Shown here piece after piece: positions 22,145-32,731 of a stretch of DNA of 64,000 nucleotides (position 1 is its first letter; each line of letters opens with the position of its first letter). The position numbers and the translations under genes were made by a program. Location of the stretch: assembly GCA_917880885.1 (NCBI GenBank), contig OU862920.1:42567019-42631018 (forward strand), in the 5' to 3' direction. This DNA comes from Limnephilus marmoratus (Eukaryota; Arthropoda; Insecta; Trichoptera; Limnephilidae). The notes under the pieces are model-generated. The model ran no database searches. It was not told the DNA's origin and worked only from the letters and a program-made list of their open reading frames with translations.

Positions 22145-24205
22145 AAATAATTTATTTATTTATTTTTTTATTTATTTATTTATTTATTAATTTTCAACGC
22201 CCTGATGGGCTTTTACATGACAAGATTATAATACAGAGACAGTTTTTTTTTTTTAATAAAAAAGATGAACTATAAAAATATAACTAGTAGGTAAACATCA
22301 TACAGATAAATTTAGGAATGATAGTGCATTACAATAAAAGAGAAAGTTTCTAAGTTGTAAATGACATAGAAATAAACTAGTAGGTATGTTAGCAATTACA
22401 AAATTTACAGGTGACTGATTAAATGTCATGAATAATACATGACAAAATGCAAGATACATAAAACGAAAACGTTAACAAGTTTTTACATTGTAGATTAATA
22501 TAGAAATACACAAATATATGCAATAGACCCTAGGTGATGCTCCTTAGATATCAAAATATTCTACATAAAAATATTGTTTAGATATTTCTTGAATAACGGT
22601 AAACTTATATTAAATACATCGATATTTGAGGTGTATTTGTTCCCTAGTGTGTGAAGTCGAGAAATTGATGCATGTGTGTGATAGTTGGTTAGAGAATTAT
22701 TGTTACAGAATAATATGTTTTGCCTTGTCGCTCGGGTTGGTACCTTAAAGTCAATGAGATGCAGAAGTTCACAACAGTTTAATTCGGAGTGAATAATTTT
22801 AAACAAAAAAGTTAGGTCAATTATTTTTCTTCTGTTTTCTAGGGAATGCAATTTAAGTGTATTTAGTAGGAATGTATAGTTAATGTGTTGAATAGGTATA
22901 TGTAACTTGAAGTTAATAAATCGTAAAAATTTGTGCTGCACTCGTTAAATATTTTTTATATGAATTTGATAATATGGGGACCAAACGATGGAATTGTATT
23001 CCAGCAAGCTGCGTACTAGTGACAAATATACAATTTTAATAGCTTCTAGTGAATCAAAGTCTTTGATGGTTCTGATTATAAATCCTAGTGTCTTCATGCC
23101 TTTGTTGGTTATTTCTTGTATGTGGTTTATAAAATTTAATTGGGTGTCAAATAAAACTCCAAGATCCCTGATTTCTTTGACTTTTTCTAAGATTTTGTTA
23201 TTTATTGTGTATTCAAAAGATAACGGGGTCTTTGTTCTACAAAATGTTAGTGTCTTACATTTATCGATATTGAGGAATAAGTTGTTTGCAACACACCAAT
23301 TGTGTAATTTGTCAATGTTTGACTGTAGGATAAGGCAGTCTCTTATATTAGATATTTGTTTATATAATTTGATGTCATCGGCAAAAAGCAGAACTTCTAC
23401 ATCGTCGAAACAACTTATTATATCATTTATGAATATAAGGAAAAGGATGGGTCCGAGATGACTCCCTTGCGGTAGACCACTAGTTGCATAAAATAACTTA
23501 GATTTGGAGTGTTTAATTTTGACAAATAAGATTCTGTTAGACAAGTAACTTGAGAACCAATCCAACAACTTGCCTCTCAGCCCTATTGCATAAAGTTTTC
23601 TAAGTAATAATTTATGTGATACTTTGTCGAAAGCTTTGGAAAAATCTGTGTAAATACTGTCAACTTGTTTTTTTTTTGTAAAAGATTCTGTAATATAGTT
23701 ATGGTAAAGTAACAGGTTAGTAGCAGTTGACCTACCAGAAACGAATCCGTGTTGGTTTTTATCTATAACTTTTAATATTGACGGATAAATTAAATCGAGA
23801 ACAAGGGATTCAAAGATTTTCGGGAGCGCTGATTGTATGCAGATTGGACGGTAGTTTTTAATGTCTGTGTCATCACCTTTTTTGAAAATCGGAGTAATAT
23901 AACTAGATTTCCAACGGGTTGGAAAATGTCCTGAAGAAAGTAAGTGGTTAAATAGTGTGGTGAGTGGACCGGATATTGCAGATGCGCATTGTTTGAGAAA
24001 TATTGGTGGGATGTTATCTGGGCCTGCAGATTTGTTGGGGTCAAGGGAAATTATTTTATTTAAGCATGATTCCCGTGTAATGAGGTAGTTCTGTAAATGT
24101 ATTGTGCTTGGGTATATGTATGACGGTACGTTGTTGTCAGATATTTCGCTTTCATATACACTTTGGAAATGATCCGCAAACAAATTAACAATATCAGGGG
24201 TAATA
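22145..24205 (-). mobile_element. LINE-1 (Jockey-like non-LTR retrotransposon), 5'-truncated
   Basis: Inserted in LINE-2 right after its FADDTVL codons. The 3' end is a (TTTA)n-type tail at about 22147-22187; the 3'UTR is 22190-22560. The ORF is nearly intact (next entry). The endonuclease half is missing. Confidence 0.85.
22561..24205 (-). pseudogene. LINE-1 reverse transcriptase (one in-frame stop)
   Basis: Copies element RNA into DNA at a nicked target. Visible in order: NLFADHFQSVYES, LDPNKSAGPDNIPPIFLKQC, WKSSYITPIFKKGD, NYRPICIQSALPKIFE, DFSKAFDKVSH (motif A), GLPQGSHLGPILF (motif B), LLFADDIKLYKQ (motif C with both Asp), LNIDKCKTLTFCR, IRDLGVLFD, SLVRSLLEYNSIVW. A TAA at 22945-22947 replaces what is usually a Glu codon. 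The same frame then continues RVQHKFLRFINFK to the natural stop at 22561. Otherwise the frame is open for about 540 codons, so this is the youngest LINE in the window. The APE endonuclease and ORF1 are absent. Confidence 0.9.
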
Positions 24206-25470
24206 AAACAGTATCATCAGCAAAACTGATTATGTTTCCTTTAATGGTAAGGTTAGTTAAATCGTTGATGTAGATAATGAACAGAATCGGTCCCAGTACA
24301 CTCCCTTGAGGGACGCCATAGTTTAAAGATAGAAGTTTGCTCTTTTGTTTGCCAATTTGTACTTGTTGTTCTGTGGCGACACATCATTATAAACTTCGCC
24401 ATCAAAAGAGGAATCGAGAAACATCTCCTAATATTGCACGCATCGGCAAACCTACTTGCCTAGGTACCTTCCTACCTACACTGGTCGCGATGTACTTTCT
24501 CGCCTGCCGTGCTGGCTGGACGATAATAATATCGCCCCGCCTAGAAAGGTCTAGAGTTTACAAGCCGCCTGAATATTCGGCACCGCGTATGTTCCAGTAC
24601 CTTCCAGTGTGCACATTGCCGGCGAATGGAACATTACTCCCACCGGTCGCGCTGGCTATATAAGCGACTTAACCCGGCGCTAGCACAGTCAGTCCCGATC
24701 CTTCAGTCAACGCTTGCCCGCCAGCGAGGAACCGTCTAGACGTTATACAGACGCTATGTGATTTTCACGCATTCTCCAGCGCAGCATCTCGGACTCTCCG
24801 TAACACCTTCGAGGCTCTCATCCACCACCGCTGTCTCGCAGTCCGGTCCATCGCACCACGACTTGAGATGTCTTCGCCCGCAACACATAAAGCCCGCCGT
24901 GCTTTCTGTTCGGGTAGCAACTCGATCTCCGGCAATCCGAAGCCTGTCATGCTTCGCTGCCGCAGAGATTCTCCTCATCGCCTCACAAGGTCTTCTTCCT
25001 GCCCTGCGTGTGACTCCAGCTCACCGAAGTCACAGCCGTCATCTCCGTCCTCATGACGTCGAGCGACCGCCTGGAACTGGTCAGCATCTACCACTCTAGT
25101 GATCTGAAGAGACGTTATCTTCACCACTGCAGCTTCCTGACCATCATCACATCTTACAGCGCACCATCACTGTCTGCTCTTCCGTCTACGCTCCTGGCGC
25201 ATTGACTATCGCTACGTAGCACAATAAAGACGACTCACACTACATCGACTGACGCCTTTAATTTCTCACGCCCCGTCTCTACCGATACGGACCGCTCCCT
25301 CATACTTGTTGTTCTCGCCCTGTTATATATGACTCCAATAAGTTCATTGTTGATTCGGCCATTCCAATTTTTTTTAGTTTAGTTAGTAATATTTTATGGT
25401 CTATTGTGTCAAAAGCTTTTTGAAGATCTATGAATAAAGCTAAACATTTTTTCCCATCATCTATACAGTA
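24206..25470 (-). pseudogene. LINE-2 reverse transcriptase, catalytic core
   Basis: Minus strand, two pieces around the solo LTR. 25465-25315 encodes IDDGKKCLALFIDLQKAFD, TIDHKILLTKLKKIGM and ESYITGREQQ. 24359-24206 encodes VQIGKQKSKLLSLNYGVPQG, SVLGPILFIIYINDL and IISFADDTVL. Motifs A, B and C are all present with their Asp residues. It ends abruptly where LINE-1 inserted. Confidence 0.85.
24372..25302 (+). mobile_element. Solo LTR-like element with 12-bp flanking duplication
   Basis: A 931-bp block that starts TGTGGCGACA and ends CTCCCTCA (TG...CA), within LINE-2. The 12 bases tacttgttgttc occur on both sides (24360-24371, 25303-25314). It has a TATA box (ggctatataagcgac) near 24654 and AATAAA (cacaataaagacg) near 25222, spaced as in an LTR, and is clearly more GC-rich than its host. 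No tRNA primer site or internal region. The 12-bp duplication is longer than the 4-6 bp usual for LTR elements, so the class is not certain. Confidence 0.6.
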
Positions 25471-25809
25471 CAGCTGTAGAAATCAAAAGGCTTTCCACAA
25501 CCAGTCTCTCTCGATCCGACCTGCCACTAAGTTGTTGGACAGACGCGTCCGCTGCCAAAACCCGGACAAACCACACCCCATGAACTCGGGCACTCCTGCT
25601 AGACACATAACTCGGGGGTGGGGAGGGGAGGGGGGGAGGGTACCCATTTTTAACCCGCCTCTTCTGTGATTTGCCTTCTTTCGAAGCGAAGTTTTATTAA
25701 ATTTATTTTTTGTAGGGTAATTTTTTTTGTGTGTTTAGATTGCCGTAAAACATTTTAAAAAGAAAATAATAAGCGAATGAAAATAATAAATCGTCTTACC
25801 GGAAAATAT

Positions 25810-26420
25810 ATGCACAATGATGCAGGCATTCAGAAATCTATCCAGAATCGAAACGACCTATAGAAAACAGATTAAAATAGCCAGGTCCTTTCCCACCATC
25901 ATCTACCCCCGTCTGTTTCTGATAACCACTACCTTCAGCCTCATAACTAAACCATGGTCAGATGACATAGTCCCTCTGGCTCCGGGATGCGTATTTACAA
26001 AACCTATACCGATTCAGTCGGGGTAGCGACAATTTACATTTTAAATATACCTCTATATTGGTTATTTTTTATCACATTGCAAAAACAAAAATTGTTCTAA
26101 AATCTAGATAAAATAATCTTTCTGATGTTTACATTAGAAATTAATAGTTTTATTTCTAAATATTTAAATTTTAATATTATTCCCATATATTGTAAACACA
26201 CCTCTATATTGATAATTTTTTATCACTTTGCAAAAACCAAAATTGTTCTAAAATCCAGATAAAATAATCTTTCCAATGTGTACATTAGAAATTAATAATT
26301 TTATTTCTAAATATTTAAATTTTGATATTGAAAATTTAAAGCGACTGAAACGGTATAGGTTTTGTAAATACGCCTCCGGGATTGATATGCGTTGTTCCCA
26401 ATTTTTTTGAAGTGAAACTT
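25810..26420 (+). repeat. SINE A copy split by a 0.4-kb MITE
   Basis: 'gccaggtcctttcccaccat', 'accttcagcctcataac', 'gacatagtccctctggct' match SINE A up to 25982. The tail-like 'gttcccaattt' appears after the MITE at 25983-26380. Confidence 0.45.
25983..26380. mobile_element. MITE with 40-bp inverted repeats and an internal tandem duplication
   Basis: Left end ccgggatgcgtatttacaaa...cctataccgattcagtcg; right end, reversed, cccggaggcgtatttacaaa...cctataccgtttcagtcg. Inside, a block of about 140 bp (acctctatattg...atttaaattttratatt) occurs twice in tandem, at 26050 and 26200. Confidence 0.7.
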
Positions 26421-26575
26421 CTATAGCCCCTCTATGGTTTGGATTTCGGATGAAATAGAAATGACGATTACTGCACCTGCGACGGAAATTATAACCTCAC
26501 AAGTGTTGGTTGAGATTGTTTTGGTAAAGTTTTGCTTCTACTGCGTGTAAACTGCTCTCGAATTTTTTTAAAGAA
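26385..26575 (-). mobile_element. MITE D copy
   Basis: 'gaagtgaaacttctatagcccc...gttggttgagattgttttggtaaagttttgcttctactgcgtgtaaactgctc' matches the copies at 46665-46930 and 51040-51305 in reverse. Confidence 0.6.
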
Positions 26576-26751
26576 ACTGTTTAAGGTAGTGATCTGACAA
26601 TTTAGAAATTTACTTTTGCGTGTTATCCATATTGTTTAATTTGTTAAGAGCAATAACACTATTTGTCGAAATCTCATTCAACTATATTCAACTATAAAAA
26701 AGACACGTTTCTTAATAATATTTTCGTTAATATATAAATTATACATATTAT

Positions 26752-26830
26752 ACACGGTGTCAGGAAATTCGTGGTACAGGCGGAAAACTGCTAAATCTAC
26801 ATCAATTTTAAAGTCGATTTTGTGGTTTGA
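26752..26830. mobile_element. Mariner-type MITE end fragment
   Basis: 'acggtgtcaggaaattcgtggtacaggcggaaaactgctaaatctacatc' also occurs at 57037-57090 as 'acagtgtcgagaaacttgtagtacaagcggaaaactgg'. ACAGxGTGTC-type ends are usual for mariner MITEs. Confidence 0.4.
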
Positions 26831-26939
26831 TAATGTGGTTACATTGATTTTATGATTATATTGATTTGAACTAAAAATCGTGTCGGAAGTTAGGTTAGGC
26901 GGTTAAGATAATTTTTAAATTTAATTAAAAAAAAATACA

Positions 26940-27330
26940 TTAGCTCGGGGGCTGTGTCATCTTTGGGGATGCTGTGTGGGAGACTTTTTAGGAAATAGAG
27001 GAATTTCTGGGAAGGAAAAACGTGTAAGGTGTAGGTAGAAATCTGGGGATTTGTGTATCCAGGAGTGATGGAGGAATAAATCTATAAATTTATCCCTCCC
27101 ACTACGGTGCAAAGCAAAGATCCGAGATTGTCTTGCTGGAGAGATCAAAAGGTCTCTCTCTCAATCAGAATCTCGGGTTCCGGTCTGCCACGCAGTTGAT
27201 GGGCAGATGCGTCCGCCGCCAAGATCCTGACAAACCTCACCCCATGAACCCGGATACTCCTGCTAAGTCTTGGGGTGACCTACAGCAGAGATGTTTCCAG
27301 AGGCGGCGGTACCCCTACCCAACGTTAAAG
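26940..27330 (+). repeat. Repeat B copy
   Basis: 'ctgtgtcatctttggggatg', 'gaatttctgggaaggaaaaa', 'ggtctgccacgcagttgatg', 'catgaacccggatactcctg', 'ggcggtacccctaccc' follow the family order seen at 48656-49080. Confidence 0.7.
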
Positions 27331-28039
27331 TACAAATGTCTTTTAAAATGTATCACAGCGTAAACCCAACTCCTAAATTTTTTTTAACGCTTTGCTTGAG
27401 AAAAAGTGGATTTTTTTTTTTTTTTTGAAATACTCTAGATGAATATAAACAATAATCGGTGGCATCCCAGGTAGGAAATGCAATCCCGATCTCGCGGGAT
27501 CTCGATCTCGCGAGATCTCGTGACTTTTTTCGGGATCAATCCCGAAGCATAATATGACGAGATACTGTTCGAGATCGACGGGATTGGGCGGCAGTAGTCA
27601 GCGACGCTACACACGTCCTCTCGGGGTGCGAGTGGTGCGCTGACTGACTGACGGTCGGGCGGGAGTGTCGATCGAAGAAAGAAAACTATCCTGACTATAT
27701 ACGAATATTAGCGATGGATGACGAGCGGGACAGATAATATAAAACTTTGTCGAGTGAGTGAGAAAGAGATACTTGTTTGCATGCAGACAGCCATTTGTTT
27801 CTGTAGCAGCCGTGTCAACGCTTCTAAATACTTTGCAGGATTTCGACCGGAAAATCATAACATCAACACGAGCGGGAATGCGAAGAAAAACTGAATCAAC
27901 GATCAGACAATAATGGATTACGAAACACGAATTTAAATATCCGAGCATTGACACCCGAGGCAAAAATCGCTGACCAGGCAAAAGGCATTGCGAAACATTC
28001 AATCACCGGGTAGACAAAATACTCTACCTGTGCTAAAAT

Positions 28040-28380
28040 AATAAATGAACTATGGAGCCCACCGTCAGCAATTCTGTGAGTTCGAGGTCCGGACGCTTTA
28101 CTCCCATCCATGGAAACGAGAACAAAGGAATCATCACCTATATAAACGGAGGACCTACTCAAGAAAGCCACTCTCGGACTAACTCACAAAAGCTCACTCG
28201 GACACTCACTCGCTACGACAACTCACTCACTCTATCCGCACGAATACGCTGTATCTAATCCTATCGACATTTGCATTTTTACGAGTATTTAATTTGTTTC
28301 ATCAAATAAATATATTTACATCTTCTGCTGAGTTTGCTGTTCATCCTCTCCGGCGTAGTGACGACATACCTAAATTTCTT
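28040..28380 (+). other. LTR-like promoter and polyadenylation block
   Basis: A TATA box (cctatataaacggagg) at about 28137 is followed by 'actcactcggacactcactcgctacgac' and, about 170 bases later, AATAAA at 28304. This is the spacing of a retroviral-type LTR, but no boundary or partner is clear. Confidence 0.3.
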
Positions 28381-28431
28381 TTAGTTGTGCAATTATGGTC
28401 ATTAATTTTTCTTAAATTTTGCATTTTAAAA
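28226..28431 (+). repeat. 200-bp direct repeat, copy 1
   Basis: 'actctatccgcacgaatacg...tttttcttaaattttgcatttt' recurs at 28824-29021 with few differences (for example 8 bases 'ccggcgta' reduced in the second). The two copies flank the 390-bp repeat L. Confidence 0.8.
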
Positions 28432-28823
28432 AACGACATCAAATTATGTCTAATATGGCTCATGAAGGTGAGGAAATCATTAAAATTATGAAGTAACCCA
28501 ACGTAACCTTAGGACAACAAACTTAAATACTTTTTTTTTTATTTATTGATTATTTTGCGAAAATCAACAAACTAGAAGATGAGGAAATAAAAATCAACAC
28601 CCATACAACAACGTACACTCCACCTCGTAACATGAATACCTAGTTAGGAGGACTGGTAATAAACCACTTTACTTTGTAATTTTACTTATTTTGAAATTTT
28701 ATTTTATTTTATATAGTCATTAGAAAATATACAAATAGGTATAGATTTTACTTATTAAGTAATTAAAAATATATTTTTTAAACAGGCAATGCACCCCGAA
28801 GATAATGCTTTGTGACATATTTA
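28432..28823 (+). repeat. Repeat L, copy 1
   Basis: A 390-bp block nearly identical to 33010-33398. It contains a short ATG frame MAHEGEEIIKIMK and a T-rich tract ending 'taaacag' near 28783 that looks like a splice acceptor. No function recognised. Confidence 0.7.
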
Positions 28824-29021
28824 CTCACTCTATCCGCACGAATACGCTGTATCTAATCCTATCGACATTTGCATTTTTACGAGTATGTAATTTGTTTCAT
28901 CAAATAAATATATTTACATCTTCTGCTGAGTTTGCTGTTCATCCTCTGTAGTGACGACATACCTAAATTTCTTTTAGTTGTGCAATTATGGTCATTAATT
29001 TTTCTTAAATTATGCATTTTT
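28824..29021 (+). repeat. 200-bp direct repeat, copy 2
   Basis: Second copy of 28226-28431, directly after repeat L and directly before the first LINE copy of the tandem array. Confidence 0.8.
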
Positions 29022-29457
29022 TATGCACCAGATTTAAATGTCCGGGTTAAACTTTCCCCAAAAAAAAAAAAAAAAAAACTAAACCCTTTCACACACTTCC
29101 CCAAATGATCATCTAGTCAACCCACGCTATGCAATTGCACTATATAAGTATTATAAATACAAAACAATACAAGAACAACATGTCAACCTACTAGAGACCA
29201 AATGGGAATATAATTCACCGACTCCAGATATTTTCATATCAGAGGGTTCGGCTCTGTGGCATTTCTAATTGAACCTATTAATCCTACTGATCCCTCAATA
29301 TAAATATTTAAAAAATCTTTTGTAATCCTACATGTATTTAAAATTACTGATTTTTGCATTTTTATATACAAATTCTTTGACAAGAATTATTTTATGTGAT
29401 TATTTACGCACCAGATTTAAATGTCCGGGTTAAATTTTCCCCCCAAAAAAAAAAAAG

Positions 29458-29494
<37 letters not shown>

Positions 29495-29657
29495 AGGAAA
29501 AACTAAACCCTTTCATACACTTCCCCAAATGATCATCTAGTGAATCCACATTATGCAATTGCACTATATAAGTATTATAAATACAAAACAATACAAGAAC
29601 AACATGTCAACCTACTAGAGACCAAATGGGAATATAATTCACCGACTCCAGATATTT

Positions 29658-30197
29658 TCATATCAGAGGGTTCGGCTCTGTGGCATTTCTAATTGAACCT
29701 ATAAATCCTACTGATCCCTCAATATAAATATTTAAAAAATCTTTTGTAATCGTACATGTATTTAAAATTACTGCTTTTTGCATTTTTATATACAAATCCT
29801 TTGACAAATCTAATATGCTTAAATTTTGAATCAGATTCCTAGGTATTATGCCAGTGGCCGAAATAACAAATGGTAATATTTTTATAGTCCGAGAATGCCA
29901 AATTCTTTTAATCTCATTTCCTAAATCTGTGTATTTTCTAATTTTTTCAGAAACAGTTTTTTGAATATTACAGGAATTTGGAATAGCTACATCAATGATA
30001 TAAGTTATTTTTTTAATTTTGTCATGTAAAACTATATCAGGTCTATTATGACTAATTGTTCTGTCTGTTAGTATAGTTTTATCATAATATATTTTATAAA
30101 ATTCATTTTCTATAAATGAATTTGGTTCATATTCATAATAAGGTACTACATTACGGCAATCAATCAAGTTATGTTTAATTACCAAACTTTTACGCAC
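29658..30197 (-). pseudogene. LINE ORF C-terminus with restriction-like endonuclease domain
   Basis: Reads YYEYEPNSFIENEFYKIYYD, NRPDIVLHDKIKKITYIIDV, AIPNSCNIQKTVSEKIRKY, EIKRIWHSRTIKILPFVISA and TGIIPRNLIQNLSILDL. The PD...D...IIDV pattern with the following K fits the PD-(D/E)XK nuclease carried after the polymerase by R2/R4/Dong-type LINEs. Open for 179 codons but without polymerase, so a 5'-truncated copy. A fragment of the matching polymerase type lies at 43860-44290. Confidence 0.75.
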
Positions 30198-30229
30198 CAG
30201 ATTTAAATGTCCGGGTTAAATTTTCCCCC

Positions 30230-30274
<45 letters not shown>

Positions 30275-30599
30275 AGGAAAAACTAAACCCTTTCATACAC
30301 TTCCCCAAATGATCATCTCGTGAATCCACGTTATGCAATTGCACTATATAAGTATTATAAATACAAAACAATACAAGAACAACATGTCAACCCACTAGAG
30401 ACCAAATGGGAATATAATTCACCGACTCCAGATATTTTCATATCAGAGGGTTCGGCTCTGTGGCATTTCTAATTGAACCTATAAATCCTACTGATCCCTC
30501 AATATAAATATTTAAAAAATCTTTTGTAATCCTGCATGTATTTAAAATTACTGCTTTTTGCATTTTTATATACAAATTCTTTGACAAATCTAATATGCT

Positions 30600-30730
30600 T
30601 AAATTTTTAATCAGATTCCTAGGTATTATGCCAGTGGCCGAAATAACAAATGGTAATATTTTTATAGTCCGAGAATGCCAAATTCTTTTAATCTCATTTC
30701 CTAAATCTGTGTATTTTCTAATTTTTTAAT
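30600..30730 (-). pseudogene. Shorter third copy of the RLE domain
   Basis: Same coding sequence as the middle copy from RIWHSRTIKILPFVI downward, truncated at 30730 where the hAT-composite sequence begins. Confidence 0.6.
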
Positions 30731-30812
30731 TTTGTGATTATAATTATAATAATTATTATAATTATTTTATGTGATTATAATTTTTGGATTCTTATGTTGT
30801 TAATACCTTAAA

Positions 30813-31019
30813 ATGTCGACAAATAATCCAGATCAAGTGTATGTTGAGTTTAGCAGTCGTTTACCGCTATGGAGATACTTCAAGAAAACAGTTAATAATT
30901 TGACTGCTCAATGCAAGTTATCTAAAGCTGTTCTCAAAACCACATCCGGATCTACAAAAGGTTTACACGTCCATATGACATCAGTCCAATTCTTTCGAAT
31001 AATATTTTCATTTAATTAA
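30813..31019 (+). pseudogene. Decayed hAT transposase BED zinc finger
   Basis: MSTNNPDQVYVEFSSRLPLW, RYFKKTVNNLTAQCKLSKAV, LKTTSGSTKGLHVHMTSV. The layout W-x-F, C-x2-(C), L-x-H-x-H matches the BED finger at the N-terminus of hAT transposases. The second Cys is Ser and the last His is lost, so zinc binding is probably gone. The rest of the transposase is deleted up to the right terminal repeat 12 bases on. Confidence 0.7.
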
Positions 31020-31121
31020 CGAGATCCCGAAAATTCTGAGATCACGCGAGATTGTAATTTCTAATTTCGCGAGATCTCGAATTTCCGATCTCGAGTCGAG
31101 ATTGCATTCCCTAATCCCAGG

Positions 31122-32731
31122 ACGACAAAGTACATTAAAAAATGCTCAAATCGGTTATGTGAACAGGGTGTAAACTGTAAACCTTTGAATATGGATGAAG
31201 CAAAGATGTGAATTGTTTATTTTAGATAATGTCTTCCAACAGCTGCGGGTAATATGTATCTATTTACTTTTTATTAGAAAGTTTCAACACGAAAGGTAAT
31301 ACTTAACCCTTTGCTTTTAATGTCTTACGTTTCTCAGAAAATAAATGATGATATCAAATTTTCACGTAGAGGCAAGGTGAATAAGTACTACAAGTTCATC
31401 TTCTTCGAATTTCAGTCGTTTTCCATCAACCTTTAACCCCAGGGGGCTTGTAAACATAGCATTTTATAAAGGTTCTATGAGAAAACAGAACAGTGGAAAA
31501 TAGAAAAAAATAAAAATTATGAAAAGTTATGATGATAAAGACTAATCTCATGTCACTTTTCATGACTTTATATGTTTTAAAGAGTTCTGTTTTACCACAG
31601 TATTACCATTGTATTATCCAGTTACCCATAATAAAATATGTCTTACTATTGTATAGTATTACCATTGGACTGAATTATGTTGCTGACACACTTGTTCTAT
31701 ACTCTTGTGGCTTGGCTTATTTCAGCATATCGCCGACCATACATTCCAACAAATCTATGGCGAGTTACTGAAGTAGATAGAGCTACAATAATAAATGTAG
31801 CGCCAGTGTGTCTAAGCCCTCTATGATTTTCTACTATTGACATTGCGGAAAAAATCGTACTTCACCTAACCTAATCTAACTTAACTAACCTCGACTAACC
31901 TAACCTAACCTGACCTTTAATAAGCTAACCTATCTTGTTTTCAATAAGAGTGGATTTTGAAAAGGAAAAAGGGAACTTTTAAAAATTGGACTATTTGGGT
32001 AAATTGATTTATTTATTTTTAGTAATTTTTTTATTTCAAGTTTCCTAATTACTCAAGCTTGACTAATCCCATTTCTTCTCAAGAACAAATGCATTGTCAT
32101 CGACAACAACTCTATCTGCCGAGGTTCAGCTCGATCGGATGTCGAAAAGTGATTTAAAATCCAATTCCAAAATTTGTATTCATTCATTCAGAAAAATAAT
32201 ATTTTTAAGAAATCACATCACGCAACTTCTAAAACCAATGATAATTCAGGAGGATGCGGTTAAAGCATTTTTTTTTCAATGAGCACCAACCCGGACGGAA
32301 TATTTGTTAAATTACTTATTGGTACGTATATTTGCATAGAAAATTGAATGAAATACGAACAATAGCCAAGTAATAACTATTTTATCGTTCCCACAGCAAA
32401 ATTAATTATAATTATGATTATCGCAAGGCTGATAAAGTAAAACCTGGCAGAGGTCGTATCCACGTCATCATGGAGCATTCAAAAGAAACGTATGTTGTAA
32501 TTTGCTTCTTATAATATTGATGGGTGACAATGACCATTATTTTATAATTGACGGGACCTTTACAATGTAATATATTATTTACATTAATTGATGATTCAGT
32601 TTTAAAAAATATGAGTACCTTGCTGACCAACACACCTAAACTATTAGGACAAATTCCTCAAAACTACTGAACATCTTGAAATTAAATACATCTCAAGGCT
32701 AGAAAAACCGTAATTTCCATGCTATTATATT
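31122..32731. other. Gap with TTAGG-like patch, no gene
   Basis: Nothing coding recognised. 31864-31920 holds a decayed run of 'cctaa/ctaac' units, related to the insect telomere repeat. Confidence 0.4.

Larger units (their letters stand above)
21152..25470 (-). mobile_element. LINE-2 (Jockey/CR1-like), split by LINE-1 and a solo LTR
   Basis: Minus-strand LINE, 3' poly(A) at 21152-21164 (seen as T), 5'-truncated near 25470. Its pieces are 25470-25315, 24359-24206 and 22144-21152; together about 1.3 kb. Reading across the two insertions restores one frame: LALFIDLQKAFDTIDHKIL (motif A), YITGREQQ joined to VQIGKQKSK, YGVPQGSVLGPILF (motif B), SFADDTVL (motif C) joined to LFQEENWTD. Confidence 0.8.
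20931..25665 (+). repeat. Repeat B copy split by LINE-2
   Basis: The left half is 20931-21151 (ccacataggaggccctt... to ttctgagagagtagg). The right half is about 25471-25665 (gaaatcaaaaggctttccac, aacccggacaaacc, gggcactcctgctag). Intact copies at 27000-27330 and 48656-49080 show that the halves are neighbours, so the 4.3 kb between them is an insertion. Confidence 0.7.
29022..30730 (-). mobile_element. Three head-to-tail copies of an RLE-type LINE 3' end
   Basis: Units begin at about 29022, 29405 and 30190, each with '(cg/tg)caccagatttaaatgtccgggttaa', a C-run plus A-run, then 'aaactaaaccctttca'. The 5' truncation point differs: near 29385, 30189 and 30730. The middle copy holds the longest coding part. 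The 'ttattttatgtgattat' sequence flanking the array occurs between copies 1 and 2 and again after copy 3. Confidence 0.75.
27472..31113. mobile_element. hAT-bounded composite element, 3.6 kb
   Basis: A perfect 8-bp duplication ATCCCAGG flanks it (27464-27471 and 31114-31121). Ends TAGGaAATGCAATCcCGA and, reversed, TAGGGAATGCAATCTCGA. Subterminal 'tctcgcgagatctcg' repeats lie at both ends. The only transposase trace is a BED-finger exon by the right end. The interior holds an LTR-like block, a duplicated 200-bp segment around a 390-bp repeat, and three LINE copies. Confidence 0.85.

Noticed and set aside
22988..23461. 157-codon plus-strand frame
   Set aside because: Antisense shadow of the LINE-1 reverse transcriptase on the minus strand.
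24754..25099. Open frames on both strands of a GC-rich block, up to 113 codons
   Set aside because: They lie inside the LTR-like element and overlap each other; no domain. Long frames are expected in GC-rich non-coding DNA.
29440..30275. Poly(A) runs as LINE tails on the plus strand
   Set aside because: Coding sequence of these copies is on the minus strand; the A-runs follow a C-run inside the 3'UTR and are not tails.
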